Shown here: in pieces, positions 1 to 6,612 of the stretch
Layout: each line of letters opens with the position of its first letter
Position numbering within the stretch: position 1 is the stretch's first letter
Assembly: GCA_031406795.1 (NCBI GenBank)
Contig: JANOHV010000136.1
Coordinates: forward strand, 1 to 26,561
Length of the DNA: 26,561 bases
Reading direction: 5' to 3'
Source of the DNA: DATDCY01 sp031406795 [NCBI: Candidatus Rokuibacteriota bacterium]
Lineage (GTDB): Bacteria; JAUVQV01
Position numbers and translations under genes: made by a program
The notes under the pieces: model-generated
Seen by the model: only the letters and a program-made list of their open reading frames with translations
Told to the model about the DNA's origin: nothing
Database searches by the model: none

Positions 1-677
1 TTCCCTCGATGATCGTGTTCGAGGGCTGGGCGGCCGCCGGCAAGGGCGGGACGATCAACGTCCTCACCGAGCGGCTCGACCCGCGCGGCGTGCGCGTCGT
101 GCCGATCTCGCCGCCGCGCTCGTCCGAGATGCGCTACCCCTGGATGTGGCGCTACTGGCAGAAGATCCCGGCCTATGGGCAGACGGTTATCTTCGATACC
201 TCGTGGTACCGCCGCGTGCTCACGGACCGCGTCGCCAGGAACGTCAAGAAGAACGTCTGGAAAGAGGCGTATCAGGACATCGTCGAGTACGAATCGCTGC
301 TCGGCGCCGAGGGGACGCTGATCCGCAAGTTCTGGCTGCAGATCAGCAAGAAGGAGCAGAGTCGGCGTTTCGAGAAACTGCTCGGCTCGAAGCTCACCTC
401 CTGGCAGGTCGCCGGAGAGGACGCGGACCAGCACAAGAAGTACGACCGCTATGAGACGGCAGTTGAGGAGATGCTCGCCCGCACGGATTTTCCGCACGCT
501 CCCTGGGTCATCGTCGAGGCGACCGACCGCTATCATACGCGGATCAAGGTGTTCGAAGAGATCGTCCGCGCCTTCGAGGATCGCCTTGCCGCGCACGTAC
601 CGCCGCCCCGCGCGCAGGCACCGGGCCCGGCGCCGAAAGCGCCGAAAGCGCCGAAAGTAACGCACCGTGGTCTTTGA
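1..677 (+). CDS. PPK2-family protein, probably non-catalytic (5' end outside window)
   Basis: This is a polyphosphate kinase 2-type P-loop protein. The frame is open to the left edge and enters the family's core strand (IVFEG) at once, so the ATG at 9 is probably internal and the true start lies upstream. The Walker A region reads GWAAAGKGG, with Ala (bases 30-32) where active PPK2 enzymes have Asp (GxDxxGKGG). The Walker B/lid region reads DTSWYRR (from base 195), with Thr in place of the usual Arg of DRSWY. Both changes argue against normal phosphotransfer. The C-terminus is a Pro/Ala/Lys tail coded by three tandem 9-base units (632-658). The gene overlaps the next PPK2 gene by 11 bases. 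In polyphosphate:AMP phosphotransferases (class II PPK2) two such domains are fused and the C-terminal one is the catalytic one, so this may be the detached N-terminal half. The family call is secure; inactivity is inferred. Confidence 0.85.
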   Translation, partial: PSMIVFEGWAAAGKGGTINVLTERLDPRGVRVVPISPPRSSEMRYPWMWRYWQKIPAYGQTVIFDTSWYRRVLTDRVARNVKKNVWKEAYQDIVEYESLLGAEGTLIRKFWLQISKKEQSRRFEKLLGSKLTSWQVAGEDADQHKKYDRYETAVEEMLARTDFPHAPWVIVEATDRYHTRIKVFEEIVRAFEDRLAAHVPPPRAQAPGPAPKAPKAPKVTHRGL

Positions 678-1428
678 CCGGCTCGACCTCTCGCTGAAGA
701 TCAGGCGCGCCGAATACGAGCGCGAGCTCAAGGCACTGCAGAACCGTCTCCACCTGCTCGGCTACCAGATCTACGTGAACCGTCTGCCGGTCGTCATCGT
801 GTTCGAAGGACCGGACGCGGCCGGCAAGGGCGGCGCCATCAAACGGCTGACCCAGAATCTCGACCCGCGCGGCTATGTCGTCTGGCCGATCGCCGCGCCG
901 CACGGCGACGATCGCGAGCGCCATTACCTCTATCGCTTCTGGCGCCGGCTGCCCGAGGACGGGCAGATGGCGATCTTCGACCGCTCCTGGTACGGCCGCG
1001 TGCTGGTCGAGCGCGTCGAGGGCTACTGCACCGCGGAGGCCTGGGCCCGCGCCTACCCGGAGATCAACCAGTTCGAGCGCCAGCTCGTTGCCCATGGGAC
1101 CACGGTGATCAAGCTCTGGATCCACATCTCCAAGGAGGAGCAGCTCAAGCGCTTCCGCGAACGCGAGCGGATACACTACAAATCCTGGAAGCTGACCGAG
1201 GAGGACTGGCGCAACCGCGGCAAGTGGGAGGACCACCTGCTGGCCGCCGACGAGATGATCCTCAAGACGAGCACGCACCACGCGCCCTGGGTCATCGTCG
1301 AGGCGAACGACAAACTTCACGCGCGCGTCAAGGTGCTGCGGACCGTGGAGCGCGCGTTGCGCGAGGGCCTCGCGCGGGGAGGCGCGAGCGCTTTTGAGCG
1401 GCCCGCCGACGAATGCTCTCCCGCCTGA
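667..1428 (+). CDS. Polyphosphate kinase 2 family protein (intact catalytic motifs)
   Basis: This is a 253-residue PPK2 enzyme, which moves phosphate between polyphosphate and nucleotides (AMP, ADP or GDP according to class). Visible motifs are Walker A GPDAAGKGG (residues 48-56, Asp50 and Lys54), NLDPRG (64-69), and the Walker B/lid segment DRSWYGR (105-111), followed by Arg/Lys-rich stretches expected to hold polyphosphate. The GTG start at 667 overlaps the upstream PPK2 gene by 11 bases in the +1 frame. A TAA at 658-660 closes this frame just upstream, so the two domains are separate reading frames and not an obvious recent frameshift. The pair resembles a split polyphosphate:AMP phosphotransferase, but substrate preference cannot be read from the sequence. 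The tolC-like gene begins 14 bases downstream. Confidence 0.9.
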   Translation: MVFDRLDLSLKIRRAEYERELKALQNRLHLLGYQIYVNRLPVVIVFEGPDAAGKGGAIKRLTQNLDPRGYVVWPIAAPHGDDRERHYLYRFWRRLPEDGQMAIFDRSWYGRVLVERVEGYCTAEAWARAYPEINQFERQLVAHGTTVIKLWIHISKEEQLKRFRERERIHYKSWKLTEEDWRNRGKWEDHLLAADEMILKTSTHHAPWVIVEANDKLHARVKVLRTVERALREGLARGGASAFERPADECSPA

Positions 1429-1442
1429 GGCCGGGGCCGGCG

Positions 1443-2780
1443 ATGAGCAGGATGTTCGCGTTCTGGAGTTGCTGCCTGCTTCTCGGACTCGGCACGCCGC
1501 GGGCGCACGCCATCAGCCTGGGGGAGGGCCTCGCGCTGATCTCCCGGTCCGGGCGCGAGATCGCCGTCTCCGCGGCGGGGGAAGAGGTGCTCCGCTCCTA
1601 CCCGATTCTGGCCGGCAGCGCCTGGAAGCCGACGGTGGACGCCTACGCGCGCGAGACCGTGCTCGCCTACCAGCCTCAGAGCGTGTTCGGCAGCCAGACG
1701 ATACCCATCGCCAACCGCGATTCGTTCGCCCTGGGGCTGAAGATCCGCCAATTGCTCTACGATTTCGGCCGGACGGACGCGGCGGTGCGCGCAGCCGTCC
1801 TCGACCTCGAAACCGGGCAGCTGGAGACGGCCCAGGCCCGCAACCGCTCCGCTCTGAAATTCATCCTGACGTACATCAGGCTCCTGCGCGCCCAGAAGCA
1901 GCTCGCTCTGCAGGAACAGGAGGTCCGTCGCTTCGAGGCGCACCGGGACGACACCCGGTCGCTCCTCGAGGAGGGGACGATCACGGAAAACGACCTGCTG
2001 CAGGCCGAGGTCAGGCTGGCGGACGCCGTTCAGCGGCGGCTGCAGGCGGAAAATCTCCGCGCCTTCGCCGCGGCCCAGGCGAACAGCCAGTTGCAGCGGC
2101 CGCTCGCGCTTCCGGTCGAGACGACGGAAATCGCCGCGCCGGCAGCCGGTGCGACCGAGACCAGCCTGGAGGGGGCGCTGGCGACCGCCGCGCGCGAGCG
2201 CCTCGAGTTCAAGGGGATCGGCAAGCGCCTCGCGTCCACCGAGGCGCGCCGCGCGGCGGTGCGCAAGGAGTATTACCCGAAACTGTATGTCGCCGGCGGT
2301 TATGAGTACGCGCGGAACGACTACACGGTGCACGAGGGGAATTGGTCGCTTCAGGCCGGCCTGGACTTCAACATCTACGCGGGCGGCGTTACCGGCGAGC
2401 GGCTGCGCCAGAAGGAGCGCGAAGTCGCGCTGCTCGAGCAGACGCGCGAGCAGCTGCGCGAGGCGGTGCAGCTGGAGGTGCAGGAGGGGTTCCTCTCGCT
2501 GCAGACCTCCCAGGCCCGCGTCGGCGCCACGCAGCGCGCCGTCGAGCAGGCGCGGGAGAACCTCCGGCTGCAGCAACTGCGGTACGCCGAGGGGGTCGGG
2601 ACGGCGACCGAAGTCCTCGACGCGGTGAGTCTCGCGACGACGGCGGAGCAGAATTTTCTCAACGCGCGCTACGACGTGACCGAGGCCCGGGCGCGGCTGG
2701 GATACGCCGTCGGCAGCGACCTCGTCGCCGCCTGGGGCGGCGATGGGGGCGGCGCGGGCAAGGGGGAGGATCATGAGTGA
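1443..2780 (+). CDS. TolC-family outer membrane efflux protein
   Basis: This is an outer membrane channel subunit of a tripartite exporter, 445 residues from the ATG at 1443. That start gives a clean signal peptide (MSRMF, hydrophobic core, then RAHA before the mature ISLGEGL). An in-frame ATG at 1413 would add ten residues and overlap the PPK2 gene. The body shows the internal duplication of the family: two long Gln/Glu/Ala/Arg-rich helical stretches, each preceded by a strand segment. KIRQLLYDFGRTDAAVRAA comes in the first half and LDFNIYAGGVTGERLRQ in the second, the typical pattern of TolC/OEP proteins. The gene overlaps the next one by 8 bases, and the following membrane-fusion and MFS genes complete the pump. 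Confidence 0.9.
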   Translation: MSRMFAFWSCCLLLGLGTPRAHAISLGEGLALISRSGREIAVSAAGEEVLRSYPILAGSAWKPTVDAYARETVLAYQPQSVFGSQTIPIANRDSFALGLKIRQLLYDFGRTDAAVRAAVLDLETGQLETAQARNRSALKFILTYIRLLRAQKQLALQEQEVRRFEAHRDDTRSLLEEGTITENDLLQAEVRLADAVQRRLQAENLRAFAAAQANSQLQRPLALPVETTEIAAPAAGATETSLEGALATAARERLEFKGIGKRLASTEARRAAVRKEYYPKLYVAGGYEYARNDYTVHEGNWSLQAGLDFNIYAGGVTGERLRQKEREVALLEQTREQLREAVQLEVQEGFLSLQTSQARVGATQRAVEQARENLRLQQLRYAEGVGTATEVLDAVSLATTAEQNFLNARYDVTEARARLGYAVGSDLVAAWGGDGGGAGKGEDHE

Positions 2781-3978
2781 GGACAGGCAGGTGGCGGCTG
2801 CGCCGGCGCCCGCGCCGCCGCCGCGCCGCGGCCGGCTGGTCGGTTTTCTCGTCGTCGGGGTGCTCATCGTCGTGGCGATCGTCGCGCGCGACCGCTATCA
2901 GCGTTACAAACACACGCACATCAGCACCGACGACGCCTACGTCGAGGGGACGATCCACTCAGTCGCCTCCCGCGTGCCGGGCACCGTCGTCAAAGTCAAT
3001 GCCGCCGTCAACCAGCGCGTTCGCGCCGGCGACGTTCTGGTCGAGCTCGACACCGACCTCGCTCGCGAGAGGCTCCGGGAGTCCGACGCGGCGTTGCAGG
3101 CCGAGCTGCTGAAGGGTGCGGAACTCGCGGCCCTGCGCGCCGGCGCGGTGAGCCGGATCAAGGCCGCCGAAGCCGGGCTCGCCCGCGTCCTGGCCTCGCG
3201 CGAAGAACTCGCGGCGGCGGTGGCGGTGCGGGAAGCGGACGTCCGGTCCCGCACCGTGCAGCTCGGGCAGGCCCGGAACGACCTTGCCCGCGCGGAGAGT
3301 CTCTTCGCCAAGAAGGTCATCCCCCGGGACCGCCTGGAGCAGTCGCAGACCGCCGCCGAGAGCGCCCGGGAGGCGTTGGCGGCGGCGCAGGAGCTGAAGA
3401 AGCTGGCGGAAATCGCCCTCGCGAACCACGCGACGACGGCCGCGCAGGCGCGGGCGGCCGTCGCGGTCGAGAAGTCCGCGCTCGGTCAGGCTGAGGCCGC
3501 GATGGGCACGCACGCGGAGCAGGTCAAGGGGCGGGAGGCCCAGGTCGCGATCGCGAAGCTCAACCACGGCTATGCCACGCTCATCGCGCCCGCCGAAGGG
3601 TACGTCACCAAGAAGGCGGTGGAGGCCGGCAACCAGATCCAGGCCGGGCAGCCGCTGCTGGCCGTCGTCTCGCTGCGCGATCTCTCCATCGTCGCCAACT
3701 ACAAGGAAACCCAGATTCACGTCATCAAGCCCGGTCAGTCCGTCCGAATCAGGGTCGACGCGATTCCCGGCCGCGAATTCACCGGGCGCGTGGAGAGCCT
3801 GATGGCCGGTACCGGCGCGGCTTTCTCGCTCTTTCCCCCCGAGAACGCGAGCGGCAACTACGTCAAGGTGGTGCAGCGCATCCCGGTCAAGATCGTTCTC
3901 GACCCGGACCAGGGCGTGGAGGAAGTCCTCAGGGTGGGCATGTCGGTCAACCCGACCATCTTAGCGACCGAGCAGTGA
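2773..3978 (+). CDS. emrA: EmrA/HlyD-type membrane fusion protein
   Basis: This is a periplasmic adaptor that links an inner membrane MFS exporter to a TolC channel. The ATG at 2773 follows a strong ribosome-binding site (GGGGGAGGA, 2763-2770) and overlaps the tolC stop. The order is a Pro/Ala-rich cytoplasmic tail, one membrane helix (about 22-39), a lipoyl-like half (HISTDDAYVEG onwards), a long Ala/Glu/Arg-rich coiled-coil hairpin (about 100-285), the second lipoyl half (IAPAEGYVTKKAVEAG), and a beta-barrel segment. The stretch FSLFPPENASGNYVKVVQRI is close to the EmrA signature. Its length of 401 residues is normal. The substrate is unknown; relatives export hydrophobic uncouplers, antibiotics or siderophores. 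Confidence 0.92.
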   Translation: MSEDRQVAAAPAPAPPPRRGRLVGFLVVGVLIVVAIVARDRYQRYKHTHISTDDAYVEGTIHSVASRVPGTVVKVNAAVNQRVRAGDVLVELDTDLARERLRESDAALQAELLKGAELAALRAGAVSRIKAAEAGLARVLASREELAAAVAVREADVRSRTVQLGQARNDLARAESLFAKKVIPRDRLEQSQTAAESAREALAAAQELKKLAEIALANHATTAAQARAAVAVEKSALGQAEAAMGTHAEQVKGREAQVAIAKLNHGYATLIAPAEGYVTKKAVEAGNQIQAGQPLLAVVSLRDLSIVANYKETQIHVIKPGQSVRIRVDAIPGREFTGRVESLMAGTGAAFSLFPPENASGNYVKVVQRIPVKIVLDPDQGVEEVLRVGMSVNPTILATEQ

Positions 3979-4097
3979 CGGCCCTCTCCGTAACTGTATT
4001 GGCGGAGGGGTGGCGCGGAGGAGAGGTCTCCGGCGGGTGAGCGAAGCGAAGCCGATGGAGGTCCGAAGCGGCAGGACCCCCCAGCCTGAACGGTGTC
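3979..4097 (+). other. Structured intergenic segment between emrA and emrB
   Basis: These 119 non-coding bases separate two genes that are usually tightly linked. Several potential hairpins are visible: GGAGA/TCTCC around a 2-base loop near 4019-4030, and a stem GGAGGTCC (4057-4064) with GGACCCCC (4074-4081) that has one A-C mismatch and a 9-base loop. No convincing ribosome-binding site precedes the emrB ATG at 4098. It could be an mRNA processing or differential-expression element, or a dispersed repeat; one copy cannot decide. Confidence 0.4.
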
Positions 4098-5627
4098 ATG
4101 GCCGTCTCTAGGAACAAGTGGCTCATCGCCTTCACGGTGATGCTGCCCACGCTGATCGAGATCATCGACACCTCGATCGTCAACGTCTCGCTCGACCACA
4201 TCCGCGGCTCGCTCTCCGCCGGCATCGAGGAGGCCACCTGGGCGATCAACGCCTACCTCGTGGCCAACGCGATCGTGATCCCGATGTCCGGCTGGCTGAG
4301 CCGGCTCTTCGGCCGGAAGAACTACCAGATCGGCTCCATCGTCCTGTTCACCCTCAGCTCTTTTCTCTGCGGCTCGGCCTGGAGCCTCCCGAGCCTGATC
4401 TTCTTCCGGGTGCTGCAGGGACTGGCCGGCGGCGGCCTCGTGCCGGTGAGCCAGTCCATCCTGCTCGAGGCCTTCCCGCCGAAGCAGCACGGCGTGGCGA
4501 TGGCGATCTTCGGCATCGGCGCGATGGTCGGGCCAATCCTCGGGCCGATCATGGGCGGCTGGATCACCGACAACTGGTCCTGGCGCTGGATCTTCTACAT
4601 CAACATCCCGCTCGGGATGCTCGCCGTCGTGATGAACGCGATCGTCATCCAGGACCCCCCGTGGATGCGGCGCGCGAAGATGCGCATCAATTACGCCGGC
4701 CTGGTCTTTCTCGCCGTCGGCCTCGGGTCGCTGCAGCTGGTGCTCGACAAGGGGCAGCGGGAAGACTGGTTCTCCTCGGACCTGATCGTCGGCTTCGCGC
4801 TGATCTCCTTCTTCGCGTTGACCCTCCTCGTCGTCAATGAGCTCAGCGTCGAACAGCCGATCATCAACCTGCGGCTCTTCCGGGACCCCACGTTCGCAAC
4901 CGGCACCGTGGTCATGTTCTTCCTCTTCTTCAACCTCTTCGGCAGCATCGTCCTGCTGCCGATCTACGTCCAGAGCCTGATGGGTTACAGCGCCTACGAC
5001 GCGGGCCTCGTGCTCGGCCCCGGGGGGCTGGCGACCCTGTTTGTCATGCCGTTCGTCGGCAAGCTTGTCCAGAAGGTCAACCCGAAGAAGATCCTCGGGG
5101 TCGGGATCGTCATCTGCTCGATCACCACCTGGCTGATGTCGCAGTTCAACCTCCAGGCGGACTTCTGGACCTTCGTGCTGCCCCGGGTCACCCTCGGGCT
5201 GGGCATGGGGCTCTCGTTCATCCCGCTGACCACGCTGACGCTCTCGCACATCCCGCGGGAAAAACTCGGGCAGGCGACCTCGATGTACAACTTGCTGCGC
5301 AACATGGGGGGGAGCGTCGGGATCGCCTTCGTGACGACGCTGCTCGCGCGACGCTCGCAGTTCCACCAGGCGCGGCTGGTCGATCATCTGACGGTCTTCG
5401 ATCCCGCCTTCGTCATCGCCAAGAGCAGGGCGGCGGCCGCCCTCGTTGCGCAGGGGGCGCCGGGAGCGGGGGCCGAGGGGATGATCTACGTGCAGTTGCT
5501 CCGCCAGTCGCGGATGCTCGCGTTCAACGACACGTTCTTCGTCACCTCGATCATGATGCTGGGTGTCCTCGTCCTCGTCTTCTTCATGCGGCGGGCGCCC
5601 GCGGCCGCCGCCGGACCGACCCGCTGA
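4098..5627 (+). CDS. emrB: EmrB/QacA (DHA2) family MFS drug transporter
   Basis: This is a 509-residue inner membrane proton-driven exporter with the roughly 14 hydrophobic segments of the DHA2 family. Recognisable family motifs are LIEIIDTSIVNVSLDHI in helix 1 (motif D1-like acidic residue), the loop SRLFGRKN (motif A), RVLQGLAGGGLVP (motif B), and GAMVGPILGPIMGGWITDNW with WRWIFYINIPLG (motif C and the DHA2 signature). The ATG at 4098 starts directly before helix 1 but lacks a clear ribosome-binding site. It is the third member of the tolC-emrA-emrB unit, so substrate would pass from here through EmrA and TolC to the outside. Substrate identity cannot be told from sequence. Confidence 0.93.
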   Translation: MAVSRNKWLIAFTVMLPTLIEIIDTSIVNVSLDHIRGSLSAGIEEATWAINAYLVANAIVIPMSGWLSRLFGRKNYQIGSIVLFTLSSFLCGSAWSLPSLIFFRVLQGLAGGGLVPVSQSILLEAFPPKQHGVAMAIFGIGAMVGPILGPIMGGWITDNWSWRWIFYINIPLGMLAVVMNAIVIQDPPWMRRAKMRINYAGLVFLAVGLGSLQLVLDKGQREDWFSSDLIVGFALISFFALTLLVVNELSVEQPIINLRLFRDPTFATGTVVMFFLFFNLFGSIVLLPIYVQSLMGYSAYDAGLVLGPGGLATLFVMPFVGKLVQKVNPKKILGVGIVICSITTWLMSQFNLQADFWTFVLPRVTLGLGMGLSFIPLTTLTLSHIPREKLGQATSMYNLLRNMGGSVGIAFVTTLLARRSQFHQARLVDHLTVFDPAFVIAKSRAAAALVAQGAPGAGAEGMIYVQLLRQSRMLAFNDTFFVTSIMMLGVLVLVFFMRRAPAAAAGPTR

Positions 5628-5651
5628 GGCCGCGCGGAGCCGGGCGCGGCC
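5628..5651 (+). terminator. GC-rich hairpin directly after emrB
   Basis: A perfect 8-bp inverted repeat, GGCCGCGC (5628-5635) and GCGCGGCC (5644-5651) with an 8-base loop, begins on the base after the emrB stop. There is no T-run, so it is not a classic intrinsic terminator. It may stabilise the 3' end or act for both convergent transcripts. Confidence 0.45.
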
Positions 5652-5670
5652 GGGGAAACGGGAGCCGGGC

Positions 5671-6291
5671 TCAACGGTGCTCCAGGTGCCGGCGCAGTCG
5701 GGTCAGCACATCCGCCTGGTGCGCCAGGTCGGCGACGAAATCCAGGCGGTCGGCGTCCAGGACGAGGATCGGGGAGGCGGTCCAGCCGCCGATCCAGGCG
5801 CGATAGAGGCGGTTGAGGCCCCGCAGGTAGGCCGGGTCGAGCCCGCGCTCCATCGGCCGCCCGCGCAGCGCGATGCGCCGGCGCTGTGTGCGCACCGAAG
5901 ACTTGAGGTAGATCAGCAGCTGCGGGGGCGGCAGCACGTCGCGGATGGTGCGGTAGAGCGCGAGGTAGGTTTCGTATTCGCGCGGCGGGAAGCGGCCGCG
6001 CTCGGCGAGGTGCGCGGCGAAGACTTCCGCGTCCTCGTAAATCGTGCGGTCGAGCACCGCCGGCAGGTCGAAATGCCCGATTTCCCGGTGCGCCTTGAAC
6101 TTGCGGGCGAGAAACCAGACTTGCGCTGGGAAGGCGAAGGCGGCCATGTCGCGGTAGAAATCGTCGAGAAAGGGATTGTCCTCGTTGCGCTCGTAGAAGG
6201 GGTGCATCCCGAAGCGCTCCTGAAGAAACCGGATCAGGCTCGACTTGCCGGCGCCGATGCTCCCGGCGACGGCGATGAACCGTGTCTTCAC
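5671..6291 (-). CDS. Deoxynucleoside kinase (dAdo/dGuo/dCyd kinase type)
   Basis: This salvage enzyme phosphorylates deoxynucleosides at the 5' position; the cytoplasmic family is related to deoxyguanosine and deoxyadenosine kinases. Visible are the P-loop GSIGAGKSS (residues 10-18), the acidic ERNEDNPFL segment, the DRTIYED motif (81-87; DRS/T-x-Y-E is the family hallmark), and an Arg-rich lid (RTQRRRIALRGRPME). The GTG at 6291 was chosen because GGGGAGG lies 8 bases upstream, giving 206 residues. An in-frame GTG at 6315 lies upstream of that ribosome-binding site and about where transcription should start. The gene is convergent with emrB and divergent from a tiny basic-protein gene. The exact substrate is not readable. 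Confidence 0.9.
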   Translation of the reverse strand: MKTRFIAVAGSIGAGKSSLIRFLQERFGMHPFYERNEDNPFLDDFYRDMAAFAFPAQVWFLARKFKAHREIGHFDLPAVLDRTIYEDAEVFAAHLAERGRFPPREYETYLALYRTIRDVLPPPQLLIYLKSSVRTQRRRIALRGRPMERGLDPAYLRGLNRLYRAWIGGWTASPILVLDADRLDFVADLAHQADVLTRLRRHLEHR

Positions 6292-6321
6292 GATGGTTGC
6301 CTCCCCACGTATCACGGCAGG

Positions 6322-6350
6322 AGTGTAAGGATCGCCGGCCGATAGTTCAA
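6322..6350 (-). promoter_or_regulatory. Candidate sigma70 promoter of the deoxynucleoside kinase gene
   Basis: Read on the minus strand: TTGAAC (6350-6345), 17-base spacer, TACACT (6327-6322). Predicted transcription start is near 6315, which supports the downstream GTG at 6291 as the translation start. Confidence 0.45.
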
Positions 6351-6381
6351 TCGTCGGCGCGGCCGTTCGGGGGCTTCCCCT

Positions 6382-6410
6382 TTGCCGTGAAGTCGTGTAT
6401 AAAATACAAT
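6382..6410 (+). promoter_or_regulatory. Strong candidate sigma70 promoter for the 36-residue basic protein
   Basis: TTGCCG (6382-6387), 17-base spacer, TACAAT (6405-6410), in a locally AT-rich stretch. The expected transcription start is near 6417, only a few bases before the AGGAGG ribosome-binding site, giving a leader of about 18 bases. A TATAAA at 6398-6403 lies inside the spacer. Confidence 0.6.
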
Positions 6411-6434
6411 CTTGCGAATCAGGAGGACGACACT

Positions 6435-6545
6435 ATGAAGGCTGGCACGAAGAACCGCTCGAAGGGCAACCGCAAGAAGGCTGCCCTCGCGAGGAAGTAC
6501 ACCAAGCGCAGACTCCGCGCTTCCAGCGGGCAGCAGAAGTTCTAG
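6435..6545 (+). CDS. 36-residue highly basic small protein, function unknown
   Basis: The protein begins MKAGTKNRSKGNRKKAALAR and ends ASSGQQKF. Almost half the residues are Lys or Arg and there are no Cys, Trp or acidic residues, which suits binding to RNA, ribosomes or DNA. Expression is well supported: a good ribosome-binding site (AGGAGG, 6421-6426, 8 bases before the ATG), a near-consensus promoter just upstream, and an intrinsic terminator just downstream, making a complete monocistronic unit. I do not recognise the family. It does not match L34, L36 or bTHX by eye. A small ribosome-associated protein is the most natural guess, but no function is assigned. Confidence 0.75.
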   Translation: MKAGTKNRSKGNRKKAALARKYTKRRLRASSGQQKF

Positions 6546-6572
6546 CCCCGCGGGCAGCCGCGGAGCACCGAT

Positions 6573-6612
6573 CCCCGCCCGGGCGGCAACGTCCTGGCGG
6601 GGGTTATTTTTT
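6573..6612 (+). terminator. Intrinsic terminator after the small basic protein gene
   Basis: Stem CCCCGCC (6573-6579) pairs with GGCGGGG (6596-6602), followed by TTATTTTTT (6604-6612). The T-run contains, on the other strand, the TAA stop (6606-6604) of the convergent merR-type gene, so the two units meet without spare sequence. Confidence 0.85.

Noticed and set aside
3858-5387. A 509-codon open frame antisense to emrA/emrB
   Set aside because: It is low-complexity (Asp/Glu/Arg/His-rich), matches no family, and lies opposite an unmistakable MFS transporter; an artefact of GC-rich codon usage.
6435-6545. The small basic protein as ribosomal L34, L36 or bTHX
   Set aside because: It lacks the diagnostic L34 start (KRTYQPS), the L36 cysteines and the THX pattern; the family was left unassigned.
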